This document shows positions 9,370 through 18,706 of a DNA stretch of 64,000 nt, in pieces. The first letter of the stretch is position 1; each line of letters begins with the position of its first letter. This DNA is from Bordetella genomosp. 13 (GTDB lineage Bacteria; Pseudomonadota; Gammaproteobacteria; Burkholderiales; Burkholderiaceae_B): the NCBI RefSeq assembly GCF_002119665.1, contig NZ_CP021111.1, positions 2,666,001-2,730,000 of the forward strand. The letters run 5' to 3'. A program made the translations under genes and the position numbers. Under the pieces are notes generated by a model. It made no database searches and was not told where the DNA came from. It saw only the letters and a list, made by a program, of their open reading frames with translations.

Positions 9370-10079
9370 GAGCCCTGGCCGCGCTGTACCGCAAAGAGCT
9401 GCGCACCGATTTCGGCTCACCGGTGGCGCTTGCCGTGCTGGCCGTGTTCTGGGCACTGTCCGGCTACCTGTTCAGCTTCAACCTGTTCTTCGTCAGCACG
9501 GGCCAGATGGTCACGGCCTTCCACAACATGACCATCCTGCTCATCCTGGTCATGCCGCTGGTCAGCATGCGGGCCTTCGCCGAAGAGGCGCGCCAGGGCA
9601 CGCTGGAACTGCTGCTGACGCTGCCGCTGTCGGATGCCGCCCTGGTGGCGGCCAAGTTCTGCGCCGGCCTGACCATGCTGCTGCTGATGCTGGCGGGAAC
9701 GGGCGTGGCCGTGCTGCCGCTGGTCTGGTACGGACAGCCCGACTACGGCCCCATCCTGGGCGGCTACATCGGCGTCTTCCTGTATGGCGCGGTGTTCCTG
9801 GCCATCGGCATCGCCGTCTCCAGCGCGTGCAGCAACCAGGTCGTGGCCGCCAGCATCACCTGGGGCATCCTGGTGCTGCTGTGGTTCATCGACTACCCGG
9901 CCGCGCTCGACGCCCTGCCCGCCCTGTCGCCGCTGTTCCAGGCGATGTCGCTGTCCGCGCAGCACGTGGACTACATCCGCGGCGTGCTGCCCGGCCCGGC
10001 CAGCGTCACGCTGGCCAGCATGGGGCTGTTCGCCCTCGTGGTGGCCGCCCTCAACCTGAAGCGCTGGAGGCTGAGATGA
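9366..10079 (+). CDS. ABC-2 type permease (GldF/NosY-like)
   Basis: A 237-residue membrane protein with about six hydrophobic segments. It begins VRALAALYRKELRTDFGSP, the usual amphipathic entry of GldF/NosY permeases, and carries the MRAFAEEARQGTLELLLTLP motif after the second helix. The GTG start at 9366 overlaps the stop of the ATPase gene, and its own stop overlaps the ATG of the next gene (ATGA at 10076). These overlaps tie the permease to both neighbours as one transport complex. Confidence 0.9.
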   Translation: MRALAALYRKELRTDFGSPVALAVLAVFWALSGYLFSFNLFFVSTGQMVTAFHNMTILLILVMPLVSMRAFAEEARQGTLELLLTLPLSDAALVAAKFCAGLTMLLLMLAGTGVAVLPLVWYGQPDYGPILGGYIGVFLYGAVFLAIGIAVSSACSNQVVAASITWGILVLLWFIDYPAALDALPALSPLFQAMSLSAQHVDYIRGVLPGPASVTLASMGLFALVVAALNLKRWRLR

Positions 10080-11455
10080 GAGCCGGATCCAGCCGGCTGG
10101 CCTTGCGCCGGCTCGCCATCTGGTTGCCCGCGGCCGCGGTGGCGGCGCTGCTGCTGGCGCTGAACCTGTGGTCGTCCCGCCACCTGGGCAAGCTCGATCT
10201 CACCGCGCAGCGGGTCTACAGCCTGTCGCCAGAGAGCGTGCAGGTGGCGCGCGACGTCAGCCGGCCGGTGGACGTGACGTGGTTCTACGACCTGCGCAAC
10301 AAGAGCATGGTGGACGCGCTGGACCTGCTGCGCCAGTACGAGCGCGCCAATCCCCTGGTGCGCATACGCGCGGTGGACCCGGCCCTGCGCCCGGCGCTGG
10401 CCCGCGAGGCCGGCATCCAGTTCGCGGGTAGCGCCGTGCTGCAAAGCGGCGAGCGCAGGCTGACCATCAACGGCGGCACCGAGACCGACTTCACCAATGC
10501 CCTGATCCGCATCGGCCAGCAGGACGGCCAGACCATCTGCTTCACGCAAGGACACCGCGAGCCGCCGCTGGACAGCCTGACGTCGCTCGACGACCTGGAA
10601 GAGCATGACGGCGACGAGAACATCGTGGCGCGCGTCGAGGTGCACGAGCAGCACGGCATGGCGCTGGCGCGCAACGCGCTGCAAACGCTGGGCTACGCCA
10701 CCGCGGGCGTCGCGGCGGGCTCCCTGGAACAGGCCCTGCCGCGCTGCGACGTGCTGGTGGCCGCGGGCCCGCGCCACGCCTTCGAGACGCGCGATGCACA
10801 GGCCTTGCGCGCATGGGTGCGCCATGGGGGCAAGGCCTTGCTGCTGCTGGAACCGGGCGTGCCGCACGGGCTGGACGCTGTGCTGGCCGATTTCGGCATC
10901 GAGCAGGCGCGCGGCGCGCTGGTCGACCCGGTCGCGCATTACCGCAACGACCCCGGCACCCCGGCGGTCAGCGACTACACGCGCCACAAGATGACGCGCA
11001 ACGTGCCGCTGAGCTTCTTCCCCGGGGCTACCGCGTTCTTGCCCGCCGGCGAGCGCCTGCCCGACGGCGTGCTGGTGACGCCGCTGGCCCAGACCTCGCC
11101 GCAGGCTCGCGTGCCGGGTGCCCCTGAGCAACGCCTGACCCTGGCGGCGCTTGCCACCGGACCGGCCTCGCAAGACGGGCACGGCGCCTCCCGCCCGATG
11201 CTGCTGGTGTTCGGCGACAGCGACTTCGCCACCAACCGGCACTTCGCCGCACTGGGCAACGGCGCGCTGTTCGTCAACGCCGTATCGCTGCTGGCAGGCG
11301 AGGACACCCTGCTGGCCATACGGCCGCGCCATTACGAGAACCAGCGCGTCGAGCTGACCAACCGGCAGATGCAGGCCGTGTTCTGGACCAGCACCGTGGC
11401 GCTGCCGGCGCTGGCATTGCTGGCCGGCCTGCTGGTCTGGTGGAGGCGCCGATGA
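10076..11455 (+). CDS. GldG-like ABC auxiliary membrane protein
   Basis: A 459-residue protein with a membrane helix at each end (about residues 10-30 and 435-455) and a large domain between them that should lie outside the cytoplasm. LTAQRVYSLSPESVQVARD after the first helix is a typical start of the GldG/uncharacterised ABC auxiliary family. GDSDFATNRHF and FVNAVSLLAGE near the C-terminus are also family-like. It is translationally coupled at both ends (ATGA at 10076, and again at 11452). The role of the large domain in the transporter is unknown. Confidence 0.85.
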   Translation: MRAGSSRLALRRLAIWLPAAAVAALLLALNLWSSRHLGKLDLTAQRVYSLSPESVQVARDVSRPVDVTWFYDLRNKSMVDALDLLRQYERANPLVRIRAVDPALRPALAREAGIQFAGSAVLQSGERRLTINGGTETDFTNALIRIGQQDGQTICFTQGHREPPLDSLTSLDDLEEHDGDENIVARVEVHEQHGMALARNALQTLGYATAGVAAGSLEQALPRCDVLVAAGPRHAFETRDAQALRAWVRHGGKALLLLEPGVPHGLDAVLADFGIEQARGALVDPVAHYRNDPGTPAVSDYTRHKMTRNVPLSFFPGATAFLPAGERLPDGVLVTPLAQTSPQARVPGAPEQRLTLAALATGPASQDGHGASRPMLLVFGDSDFATNRHFAALGNGALFVNAVSLLAGEDTLLAIRPRHYENQRVELTNRQMQAVFWTSTVALPALALLAGLLVWWRRR

Positions 11456-11994
11456 CGCACAGCTCGCGCTGGACATGGGCCGGCCTGCTGGGAGCCGGCA
11501 TGCTGCTGTCGCTGTGGCAGGGCCTGGCGCTGCACGAGGGCCCGGGCCGCCATGACGGCCACGACCACGGCCACTCCGCCGCCGCGCCTCAGCGCCTGTA
11601 CGCCTGGCACGCCGACCAGGTCGCCGGCATCACGCTGGCCACGCGGGACGTCACGCTGCGCATGCGCAGCGACCGCGCCGCGTGGCGCGAACTGCCCGTG
11701 CCCGATTTCGACGCCGCGGCCTTCGTCGCGACCTTTTCGCAGCTGCGCAGCGAACGCCGCTTCGCGCCGCAGCCTGGCGAGTCGTACGGGCTGCAGCCGC
11801 CGCATCTGCGCATCACCCTGCACGACGACGACGGCGCGACGCTGGCCGACCTGGAGGTCGGCGATCCCGTTCCCGACGGCTTCGGCCGCTACGCGCGCGT
11901 GCCGGGCGAGGCCGACGTGCGCGTGGTCCCCGACTACCAGACGCGCGCGCCCATGCAGGCCATGCGGGCGCGGCGCCCATCCCCGCATTTCTAG
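11452..11994 (+). CDS. DUF4340-like membrane-anchored protein with His-rich segment
   Basis: A 180-residue protein with one N-terminal membrane helix followed at once by a His/Asp/Gly-rich segment (GRHDGHDHGHS, about residues 33-43) and a soluble domain. Proteins of the DUF4340 type commonly follow GldG-like genes, and both position and length fit. The His-rich segment could bind metal; this is inference. The ATG overlaps the stop of the GldG-like gene. The Liv permease gene begins 12 bp downstream, so the two systems are probably transcribed together. Confidence 0.7.
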   Translation: MTHSSRWTWAGLLGAGMLLSLWQGLALHEGPGRHDGHDHGHSAAAPQRLYAWHADQVAGITLATRDVTLRMRSDRAAWRELPVPDFDAAAFVATFSQLRSERRFAPQPGESYGLQPPHLRITLHDDDGATLADLEVGDPVPDGFGRYARVPGEADVRVVPDYQTRAPMQAMRARRPSPHF

Positions 11995-12006
11995 AAGGAG
12001 CGACGC

Positions 12007-12912
12007 TTGACCTGGGATATCCTGAAGTTGGCCCTCGTGGACGGCGTGGCCTATGCCAGCCTGCTGTTCCTGGTCTCCATGGGCCTGACGCTGGTGTTCG
12101 GCGTGATGGGCATACTGAATGTCGCGCACGGCGCGTTCTATGCCTATGGCGGCTACGCCGCCGCCTCCACCGTGCTGTACCTGGCGCCGCGCAGCGATTC
12201 GCCGGTCCTGCTGTTCCTCGCCCTGTTCGCCGCGGCCGTCGTGGCCGGGCTGGTGCTGGGCGCGCTGATGGAGTTCCTGCTCATCCGCCGCGCCCAGAAC
12301 TACGACCCCATCCTCAAGCTGCTGCTTACCTTCGGCGCCTTCCTGATGCTCGAGGACATCCAGCGCATGATCTGGGGCGCGCAGCCGTACAGCGCCAGCG
12401 AGGTGGTCACCCGGCTGGGCAACATCGACATCGGCGACATCACCTACACCACCTACCAGCTGGTGGTGGTGCCGGCGACCGCGCTCATCGCCTATCTGCT
12501 GCTGCAGTGGTTCCTGCATCGCACGCGGCTGGGCAAGCAGACCGTGGCCACCACGCACCATCGCGAGGTCGCCACCTCGCTGGGCATCAACACCAAGAAG
12601 ATCGGCCTGACCACTTTCGTGATCGCCACCGTGCTGGGCGCCCTGGGCGGCGCATTGGCCGCGCCGACCACCTCGCTGGTGCCGGGCGCCGGCACCGACA
12701 TGACCGTGCTGTCGTTCGCCGTGGTCGCCACGGCCGGGCTGGGGCAGATCAGCGGCGCGCTGATCGCCTCGCTGCTGATCGGAGTGGTGCGCGCCATCTC
12801 GGTGTACGTCGCGCCCGAGCTCGAAGTGGCGATCCCCTACATCATCATGGTGCTGGTGCTCATCATCCGCCCCAATGGGCTGTTCACCGTGGCGCAGGCG
12901 AGGAAGATCTGA
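12007..12912 (+). CDS. Branched-chain amino acid-type ABC permease, LivH family
   Basis: A 301-residue membrane protein of the LivH family. MGLTLVFGVMGILNVAHGAFYAYGGY near the N-terminus is the family hallmark, and several further hydrophobic segments follow. A TTG start at 12007 is chosen because AGAAGGAG (11993-12000) sits 6 bp before it; no in-frame ATG is better placed. The stop overlaps the ATG of the LivM gene by one base. The adjacent dehydrogenases suggest a carboxylic, alcoholic or aldehydic catabolite rather than an amino acid, but the substrate is not determined. Confidence 0.93.
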   Translation: MTWDILKLALVDGVAYASLLFLVSMGLTLVFGVMGILNVAHGAFYAYGGYAAASTVLYLAPRSDSPVLLFLALFAAAVVAGLVLGALMEFLLIRRAQNYDPILKLLLTFGAFLMLEDIQRMIWGAQPYSASEVVTRLGNIDIGDITYTTYQLVVVPATALIAYLLLQWFLHRTRLGKQTVATTHHREVATSLGINTKKIGLTTFVIATVLGALGGALAAPTTSLVPGAGTDMTVLSFAVVATAGLGQISGALIASLLIGVVRAISVYVAPELEVAIPYIIMVLVLIIRPNGLFTVAQARKI

Positions 12913-13892
12913 TGAAAGTCGTTGCATTGAGCATCCTCGCGGCCGCCGCGGCGCTGGCCATAGGCCTGGGCTGGTCCTGGACCATCACGCCCATCGTGTT
13001 CGGGCTGACCTATGCCATCGCGGCGCTGGGCGTCTCGGTCATGGCGCGGGCGGGCCAGGTGTCGTTCGGCCATGCCATGTACGCCTGCATCTCGGCTTAC
13101 ACCGTCGCCTTCCTGGCCCGCGCCATGCCGCAGGCCGACGCGCTGCTGCTGATCCTGGCCGGCGTGGCGGCCAGCTTTGCCGCGGCGCTGGTGGTGGGTT
13201 CGTTCGTGGTGCGCTACCGCGGCATCTTCTTCGGCATGCTGAACCTGGCGCTGAGCATGGTGCTGTTCGCGCTGCTGGGCAAGCTCTACACCATCACGGG
13301 CGGGTCGGACGGGCTGCGCATCGTGCGCCCCACCCTGGCCGGCTTCGCGCTGGAGCGGGCCGACTTCGAACGCGGCCTGCTGTTGCTGACCCTGCTGCTT
13401 TCGCTGCTGCTGGCTTGGTGGGTGCAGCGCTACTTCCGCTCGGGCAGCGGCCAGGCGCTGGCGGCGATCAAGACCAACGAGACCCGCATCGAATACCTGG
13501 GCTTCTCGGCCTACGCCATCATGTGGAAGGGCTATCTGCTGTCGGCCGTGGTGGTGGGCGTGTCGGGCGCGCTGCTGGCCCTGATGCAGGGCCTGGTGAC
13601 GCCCGACATCGGCTCGTGGCTGCGTTCGGGCGAGTTCGTGTTCATCACCATCCTGGGCGGCGCCGGCCATGCGGCCGGGCCGTTCCTGGGCGCGGCTGCC
13701 TTCGAGACGGTGAAGCTGGCCTCCGGCGCCTACTTCCCGGGCCTGTGGCAGTTCGTGCTCGGGCTAACGCTGATCCTGGTGATCTTCCTGTTTCCCACCG
13801 GCTTCGTGGGCCAGATCGTGAAGCGGCTGGGCGCGAGACGTCCCCGCGACAAGCGTCTGGACCAGCCGCAACGACGGAGTGTGCAGGCATGA
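12912..13892 (+). CDS. Branched-chain amino acid-type ABC permease, LivM family
   Basis: A 326-residue membrane protein of the LivM family. ALGVSVMARAGQVSFGHAMYA in the N-terminal third and the cytoplasmic loop ALAAIKTNETRIEYLGFS (LivM-type EAA-like loop) identify it. A GGAGHAAGPFLGA segment precedes the last helices. The start overlaps the livH-like stop by one base, and the stop overlaps the start of the ATPase gene (ATGA at 13889). It pairs with the LivH-type subunit to form the membrane channel. Confidence 0.93.
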   Translation: MKVVALSILAAAAALAIGLGWSWTITPIVFGLTYAIAALGVSVMARAGQVSFGHAMYACISAYTVAFLARAMPQADALLLILAGVAASFAAALVVGSFVVRYRGIFFGMLNLALSMVLFALLGKLYTITGGSDGLRIVRPTLAGFALERADFERGLLLLTLLLSLLLAWWVQRYFRSGSGQALAAIKTNETRIEYLGFSAYAIMWKGYLLSAVVVGVSGALLALMQGLVTPDIGSWLRSGEFVFITILGGAGHAAGPFLGAAAFETVKLASGAYFPGLWQFVLGLTLILVIFLFPTGFVGQIVKRLGARRPRDKRLDQPQRRSVQA

Positions 13893-14629
13893 GCGCGCTG
13901 ATCAAGACCACTGGGCTGTACCTGGCCTTCGGCGGCGTGGTGGCCGCCGACAACATCGACTTCGAGCTGCACGAGGGCGAACGGCTGGCCGTCATCGGCC
14001 AGAACGGTGCGGGCAAGACCACCTTCATCAACATCTGCACCGGCTATCTGCGGCCCGCGCGCGGCAAGGTGTACTTCGACGGGCGCGACGTGACCGCCAT
14101 GGCGCCGCGCCGCATCGTGCGGCTGGGCCTGGGCAGGTCCTTCCAGCTGCCGCAGCTGTTCACCGAACACACGGTCAGGCAGTGCGTGGAAATCGCCACG
14201 GCGCGGCGCAACCGCGACCTGAGCTGGTTCCGCCCGCTGGAAAGCACCATAGACGGCCGCGAGGTCGAGGCCACGCTGGAACTGGTGGGACTGCGCGAGG
14301 ACGCCGACGAGGCCAGCATCGAACTGCCGGAAGGCAAGCGCAAACTGCTGGACGTGGCCATGGCGCTGGCCCTGCAGCCCAAGCTGCTGATCATGGACGA
14401 GCCCACCAGCGGCGTCGCGTCGGAAGACAAGCACGTGCTGATGGAAACGGTGATGGCCGCGCTGGCCGAGCGCCGCGTCACGAGCTGGTTCGTCGAGCAC
14501 GACGTCGACATCGTGTCGCGCTACGCCACGCGGGTGGCCGCATGGATCGCCGGCAAGGTGGCCGCGGACGGGCGCCCCGAGGACGTGCTGAGCCATCCGC
14601 AGATCAAGAGCGAAGTCCTGGGAGCCTGA
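13889..14629 (+). CDS. ABC transporter ATP-binding protein, LivG family
   Basis: A 246-residue ATPase energising the LivHM-type permease pair. Walker A is GQNGAGKTT at about residue 38. The LivG-type segment LGRSFQLPQLFTEHTV follows, and Walker B is KLLIMDEPTSGV. The signature region reads ELPEGKRKLLD instead of the usual LSGGQ form, a variant seen in some Liv-type ATPases. The gene starts inside the preceding stop codon and ends 2 bp before the next ATPase. Confidence 0.92.
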   Translation: MSALIKTTGLYLAFGGVVAADNIDFELHEGERLAVIGQNGAGKTTFINICTGYLRPARGKVYFDGRDVTAMAPRRIVRLGLGRSFQLPQLFTEHTVRQCVEIATARRNRDLSWFRPLESTIDGREVEATLELVGLREDADEASIELPEGKRKLLDVAMALALQPKLLIMDEPTSGVASEDKHVLMETVMAALAERRVTSWFVEHDVDIVSRYATRVAAWIAGKVAADGRPEDVLSHPQIKSEVLGA

Positions 14630-14631
14630 CC

Positions 14632-15288
<657 letters not shown>

Positions 15289-15305
15289 CAACGATGGAGA
15301 CTGAC

Positions 15306-16742
15306 ATGAGCAAGATGGTGATCAACGGCGAACGCGTGGCGGCGCAGGACGGACGCACGCTGGACGTGCTGTCGCCGGTCGACGGCGAGGTATTCGAGAC
15401 CCTGCCGCGCGGCCAGGCCGCCGACGTGGACCTGGCCGTGCGCGCGGCGCGCGACGCGCTGGGCGGCGAATGGGGCCGCCTGTCCGCGCTGGAGCGCGGA
15501 CGCCTGTTGCTGCGGCTGGGCGAGAAGGTGCTGGCGCACCACGAGGAACTGTCCCGCATCGAATCGCGCGACACCGGCAAGCCCATCTCCACCGCGCGCG
15601 CCGACATCACCGTGCTGGCGCGCTACTTCGAGTTCTATGGCGGCGCGGCGGACAAGGTGCACGGCCAGACCATTCCGTTCCAGCAGAACTACTCGGTGCA
15701 GCTGGTTCGAGAGCCCCTGGGCGTGACCGCGCACATCATCCCTTGGAACTACCCCGCGCAGATGTTCGGCCGCAGCGTGGCGCCCGCCCTGGCCATGGGC
15801 AATGCCGCCGTGGTGAAGCCCGCCGAGGACGCCTGCCTGTCGATCCTGCGCGTGGCCGAGCTGGCGCTCGAGGTCGGATTCCCGCCCGGCGCGCTGAACA
15901 TCGTGACGGGGCTGGGCGAGGAAGCGGGCGCGGCGCTGTCGCGCCATCCCGGCATCAACTTCATCACCTTCACGGGGTCCAACGAGGTGGGCGTGCTGAT
16001 CCAGCAGGCCGCCGCGGTGAACGCGGTGAAGTGCGTGCTGGAGCTGGGCGGCAAGTCCGCCCACATCGTGTTCGACGATGCGCGCGCCGAACTGGCCATA
16101 CCCGCCATCGTCAAGGGCATCGTGCACAACACGGGCCAGACCTGCACCGCGGGCAGCCGGCTGCTGGTGCAGAAGGGCATCTACCCGCGCTTCATGGAGG
16201 CACTGGCGCAGGAGTTCTCGAAGGTGCGCGCGGGCACGCCGGACATGGACCTGACCTGCGGCCCCGTGGTGAACCGCGCGCAGTTCGAGCGCGTCAACCG
16301 CTACATCGCAAAGGGCCTGGCCGACGGCATGAAGGTCGTGGCCGAGGGCAGGATCGCCGACGGCGTTCCATCGGGCGGGTACTTCGTCAAGCCCACGCTG
16401 TTCAGCGCCGCCAGCCACGACAGCGACCTCTTCACGCAGGAAATCTTCGGCCCGGTGCTGGTGTCGGTGCCGTTCGAGGACGAGGCCGAGGCCATCCGCC
16501 TGGCCAACGCCACGGACTACGGCCTGCTGGGCGCCGTGTGGACCGAGAACGGCGGCCGCCAGCAGCGCGTGGCGCGCGGCATCCAGTGCGGCCAGGTCTA
16601 CATCAACGGCTTCGGCGCGGGCGGCGGCGTCGAACTGCCCTTCGGCGGCGTGAAGAAGAGCGGCCACGGCCGCGAGAAAGGCTTCATCGCGCTCGAAGAG
16701 ATGAGCACGACCAAGACCATCATTCAATACTACGGCGCCTGA
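15306..16742 (+). CDS. NAD(P)-dependent aldehyde dehydrogenase
   Basis: A 478-residue aldehyde dehydrogenase that oxidises an aldehyde to the acid. The catalytic cysteine is C280 in NTGQTCTAGSR, the general base lies in LELGGKSAHIVF, and the cofactor loop FTGSNEVG is intact. The C-terminal ELPFGGVKKSGHGREKG segment is typical of the family. The ATG at 15306 is chosen; an ATG 12 bases upstream in frame is possible. It lies 17 bp after the LivF-type gene and 22 bp before an SDR gene, so its substrate is probably linked to the compound imported by the transporter. Confidence 0.93.
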   Translation: MSKMVINGERVAAQDGRTLDVLSPVDGEVFETLPRGQAADVDLAVRAARDALGGEWGRLSALERGRLLLRLGEKVLAHHEELSRIESRDTGKPISTARADITVLARYFEFYGGAADKVHGQTIPFQQNYSVQLVREPLGVTAHIIPWNYPAQMFGRSVAPALAMGNAAVVKPAEDACLSILRVAELALEVGFPPGALNIVTGLGEEAGAALSRHPGINFITFTGSNEVGVLIQQAAAVNAVKCVLELGGKSAHIVFDDARAELAIPAIVKGIVHNTGQTCTAGSRLLVQKGIYPRFMEALAQEFSKVRAGTPDMDLTCGPVVNRAQFERVNRYIAKGLADGMKVVAEGRIADGVPSGGYFVKPTLFSAASHDSDLFTQEIFGPVLVSVPFEDEAEAIRLANATDYGLLGAVWTENGGRQQRVARGIQCGQVYINGFGAGGGVELPFGGVKKSGHGREKGFIALEEMSTTKTIIQYYGA

Positions 16743-16764
16743 GCGCGCGCATACGGAGACACTC

Positions 16765-17517
16765 ATGGGTCAACTGCAAGGCAAGGTCGCCATCGTCACG
16801 GGCGCGGGCGGCGGCTTCGGCGAAGGCATCGCGCGGCTCTACGCGCAGGAAGGCGCCAAGGTGGTCGTGGCGGACATCAAGAAAGACGCGGCCGACCGCG
16901 TCGCCGGCGACCTGGGCGATGCCGCCCTGTCCATCGAGGCCGACGTGTCGCGCCGCACTGACATCGACGCGGTGGTGCGCGCCGCGCGGGAGAGGTTCGG
17001 CGCCGTGGACGTCGTGGTGAACAACGCGGCCATCACCCACAAGAACCAGCCCATGCTGGACGTGGACGAGGCCACCTTCGACCGCATGTTCGAGGTCAAC
17101 GTCAAGTCCATTTACCACATGGCGCAGGCCGTGGTCCCGGTGATGCGCAGCCAGGGCGGCGGCGTCATCCTGAACATCGGCTCGACCGCGGGCATACGGC
17201 CTCGTCCCGGGCTGAGCTGGTACAACGCCTCGAAAGGCGCGGTGAACGTGCTGTCCAAGTCGATGGCCGTCGAGCTCGGCCCCGAGAAGATCCGGGTCAA
17301 CGCCATCTGCCCCGTGATGGGCGTGACCGGCATGTTCGAACTGTTCATGGGCCTGCCCGACACGCCGGAGAACCGCGCGAAGTTCCAGTCCACCATCCCG
17401 CTGGGCCGCTTCTGCCAGCCCTCCGACGTCGCCGCCGCCGCGCTGTTCCTGGCCAGCGACGCCGCCGAATTCATCACCGGCATCGAGTTTCCCGTCGACG
17501 GCGGCCGCACCATTTGA
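16765..17517 (+). CDS. Short-chain dehydrogenase/reductase (SDR)
   Basis: A 250-residue classical SDR. The cofactor loop is TGAGGGFGEG at about residue 12, NNAAIT is the NNAG equivalent, the catalytic serine is in IGSTAG, and YNASKG carries the catalytic Tyr and Lys. It ends with an SDR-typical FPVDGGRTI. It probably oxidises or reduces a hydroxyl/keto group of the compound handled by this cluster. A ribosome-binding site (GGAGA) precedes the ATG. The neighbouring genes encode an aldehyde and an alcohol dehydrogenase. Confidence 0.93.
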   Translation: MGQLQGKVAIVTGAGGGFGEGIARLYAQEGAKVVVADIKKDAADRVAGDLGDAALSIEADVSRRTDIDAVVRAARERFGAVDVVVNNAAITHKNQPMLDVDEATFDRMFEVNVKSIYHMAQAVVPVMRSQGGGVILNIGSTAGIRPRPGLSWYNASKGAVNVLSKSMAVELGPEKIRVNAICPVMGVTGMFELFMGLPDTPENRAKFQSTIPLGRFCQPSDVAAAALFLASDAAEFITGIEFPVDGGRTI

Positions 17518-17545
17518 GCCCGGCCTGCACCCGCGAGGTATCGTC

Positions 17546-18670
17546 ATGAAAATCCAAGCCGCAGTGCTGCGCCAGAGCAACGTGCAGGGTCCCTACGCGC
17601 AGACCCGCCCGCTGGCCATCACCGAAGTTGAGCTCGATCCGCCCGGCCCCGGCGAACTGCTGGTGCGCATCAAGGCGGCCGGGCTGTGCCATTCCGACCT
17701 GTCGGTCATCAACGGCGACCGGCCGCGCGCCCTGCCCATCGTGCTGGGGCACGAGTCCTCGGGCGAAGTCGTCGAGACGGGTCCGGGCGTGACCGACCTG
17801 CGCGCGGGCGACCACGTGGTCATGGTGTTCGTGCCCAGTTGCGGCGGCTGCGGGCCATGCCTGGAAGGCCGGCCCGCGCTGTGCGAACCGGGCGCTGCCG
17901 CCAATACGCAGGGCACGCTACTGGGCGGCGAGCGCCGCCTGCACATCGGCGGCGACCGGCTCAATCACCACACGGGCGTGTCGTGCTTCGCCGAATATGC
18001 CGTCGTGTCGCGCCGCTCGTGCGTGAAGGTGCAGGCGCCGCTCAGCCACCGCGAGGCGGCGCTGTTCGGCTGCGCGGTGCTGACCGGCGCCGGCGCGGTG
18101 ATCAACCGCGCGCGCATCAGGGCCGGCGACACCGCGGCCGTCATCGGCCTGGGCGGCGTCGGCATGAGCGCGCTGCTGGCCGCCGTGGCCGCGGGCGCCC
18201 TGCGCGTGGTGGCGGTGGACTTCAGCGACGAGAAACTCGAGCTCGCGCGCACCCTGGGCGCCACGCACCTGGTCAATCCCGCGCAGGTGCAGAGCGACGA
18301 CGACCTCTACGACATGGCCGGCGGACACGTCGACTACGGCTTCGACATGGCCGGAGCCGTGCCCGCCTTCGAGACCGCCTACAAACTGACGCGCCGCGGC
18401 GGCGCCACCGTCACTTCCGGGCTGCCCAACCCGCGCCACGGCTACTCGCTGTCGCTGTCGCAGCTCGTGGGCGAGGAACGCGAGATCCGCGGCAGCTACC
18501 TGGGATCCGGCGTGCCCGCCGTCGACATCGGCCGCTACATCGAGCTGTACCGCGCCGGCCGGCTTCCGGTGGATCGTCTGATGGGAGAGACCTACACGCT
18601 GGACCAGATCAACGAGGGATTCGACCACCTCGCCACCGGCGGCAGCCTGCGCGACGCCATCGTTTTTTAA
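17546..18670 (+). CDS. Zinc-dependent alcohol dehydrogenase (MDR family)
   Basis: A 374-residue medium-chain dehydrogenase of the class III/AdhC-like group. The catalytic zinc ligands are in AAGLCHSDLS and LGHESSGEV. The four-cysteine structural zinc site is in PSCGGCGPCLEGRPALC. The cofactor motif is GLGGVGMSA. It should convert an alcohol to the aldehyde used by the aldehyde dehydrogenase encoded two genes upstream, though the true substrate is unknown. It lies 28 bp after the SDR gene and 36 bp before the binding-protein gene. Confidence 0.93.
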   Translation: MKIQAAVLRQSNVQGPYAQTRPLAITEVELDPPGPGELLVRIKAAGLCHSDLSVINGDRPRALPIVLGHESSGEVVETGPGVTDLRAGDHVVMVFVPSCGGCGPCLEGRPALCEPGAAANTQGTLLGGERRLHIGGDRLNHHTGVSCFAEYAVVSRRSCVKVQAPLSHREAALFGCAVLTGAGAVINRARIRAGDTAAVIGLGGVGMSALLAAVAAGALRVVAVDFSDEKLELARTLGATHLVNPAQVQSDDDLYDMAGGHVDYGFDMAGAVPAFETAYKLTRRGGATVTSGLPNPRHGYSLSLSQLVGEEREIRGSYLGSGVPAVDIGRYIELYRAGRLPVDRLMGETYTLDQINEGFDHLATGGSLRDAIVF

Positions 18671-18706
18671 GGGCATAGACCCGTCCCACCAATCGGAGAA
18701 GACATC

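Noticed and set aside
7363..9456. 697-codon open frame on the minus strand
   Set aside because: It lies opposite the MBL hydrolase and ABC ATPase genes, both with clear motifs; no ribosome-binding site or family pattern.
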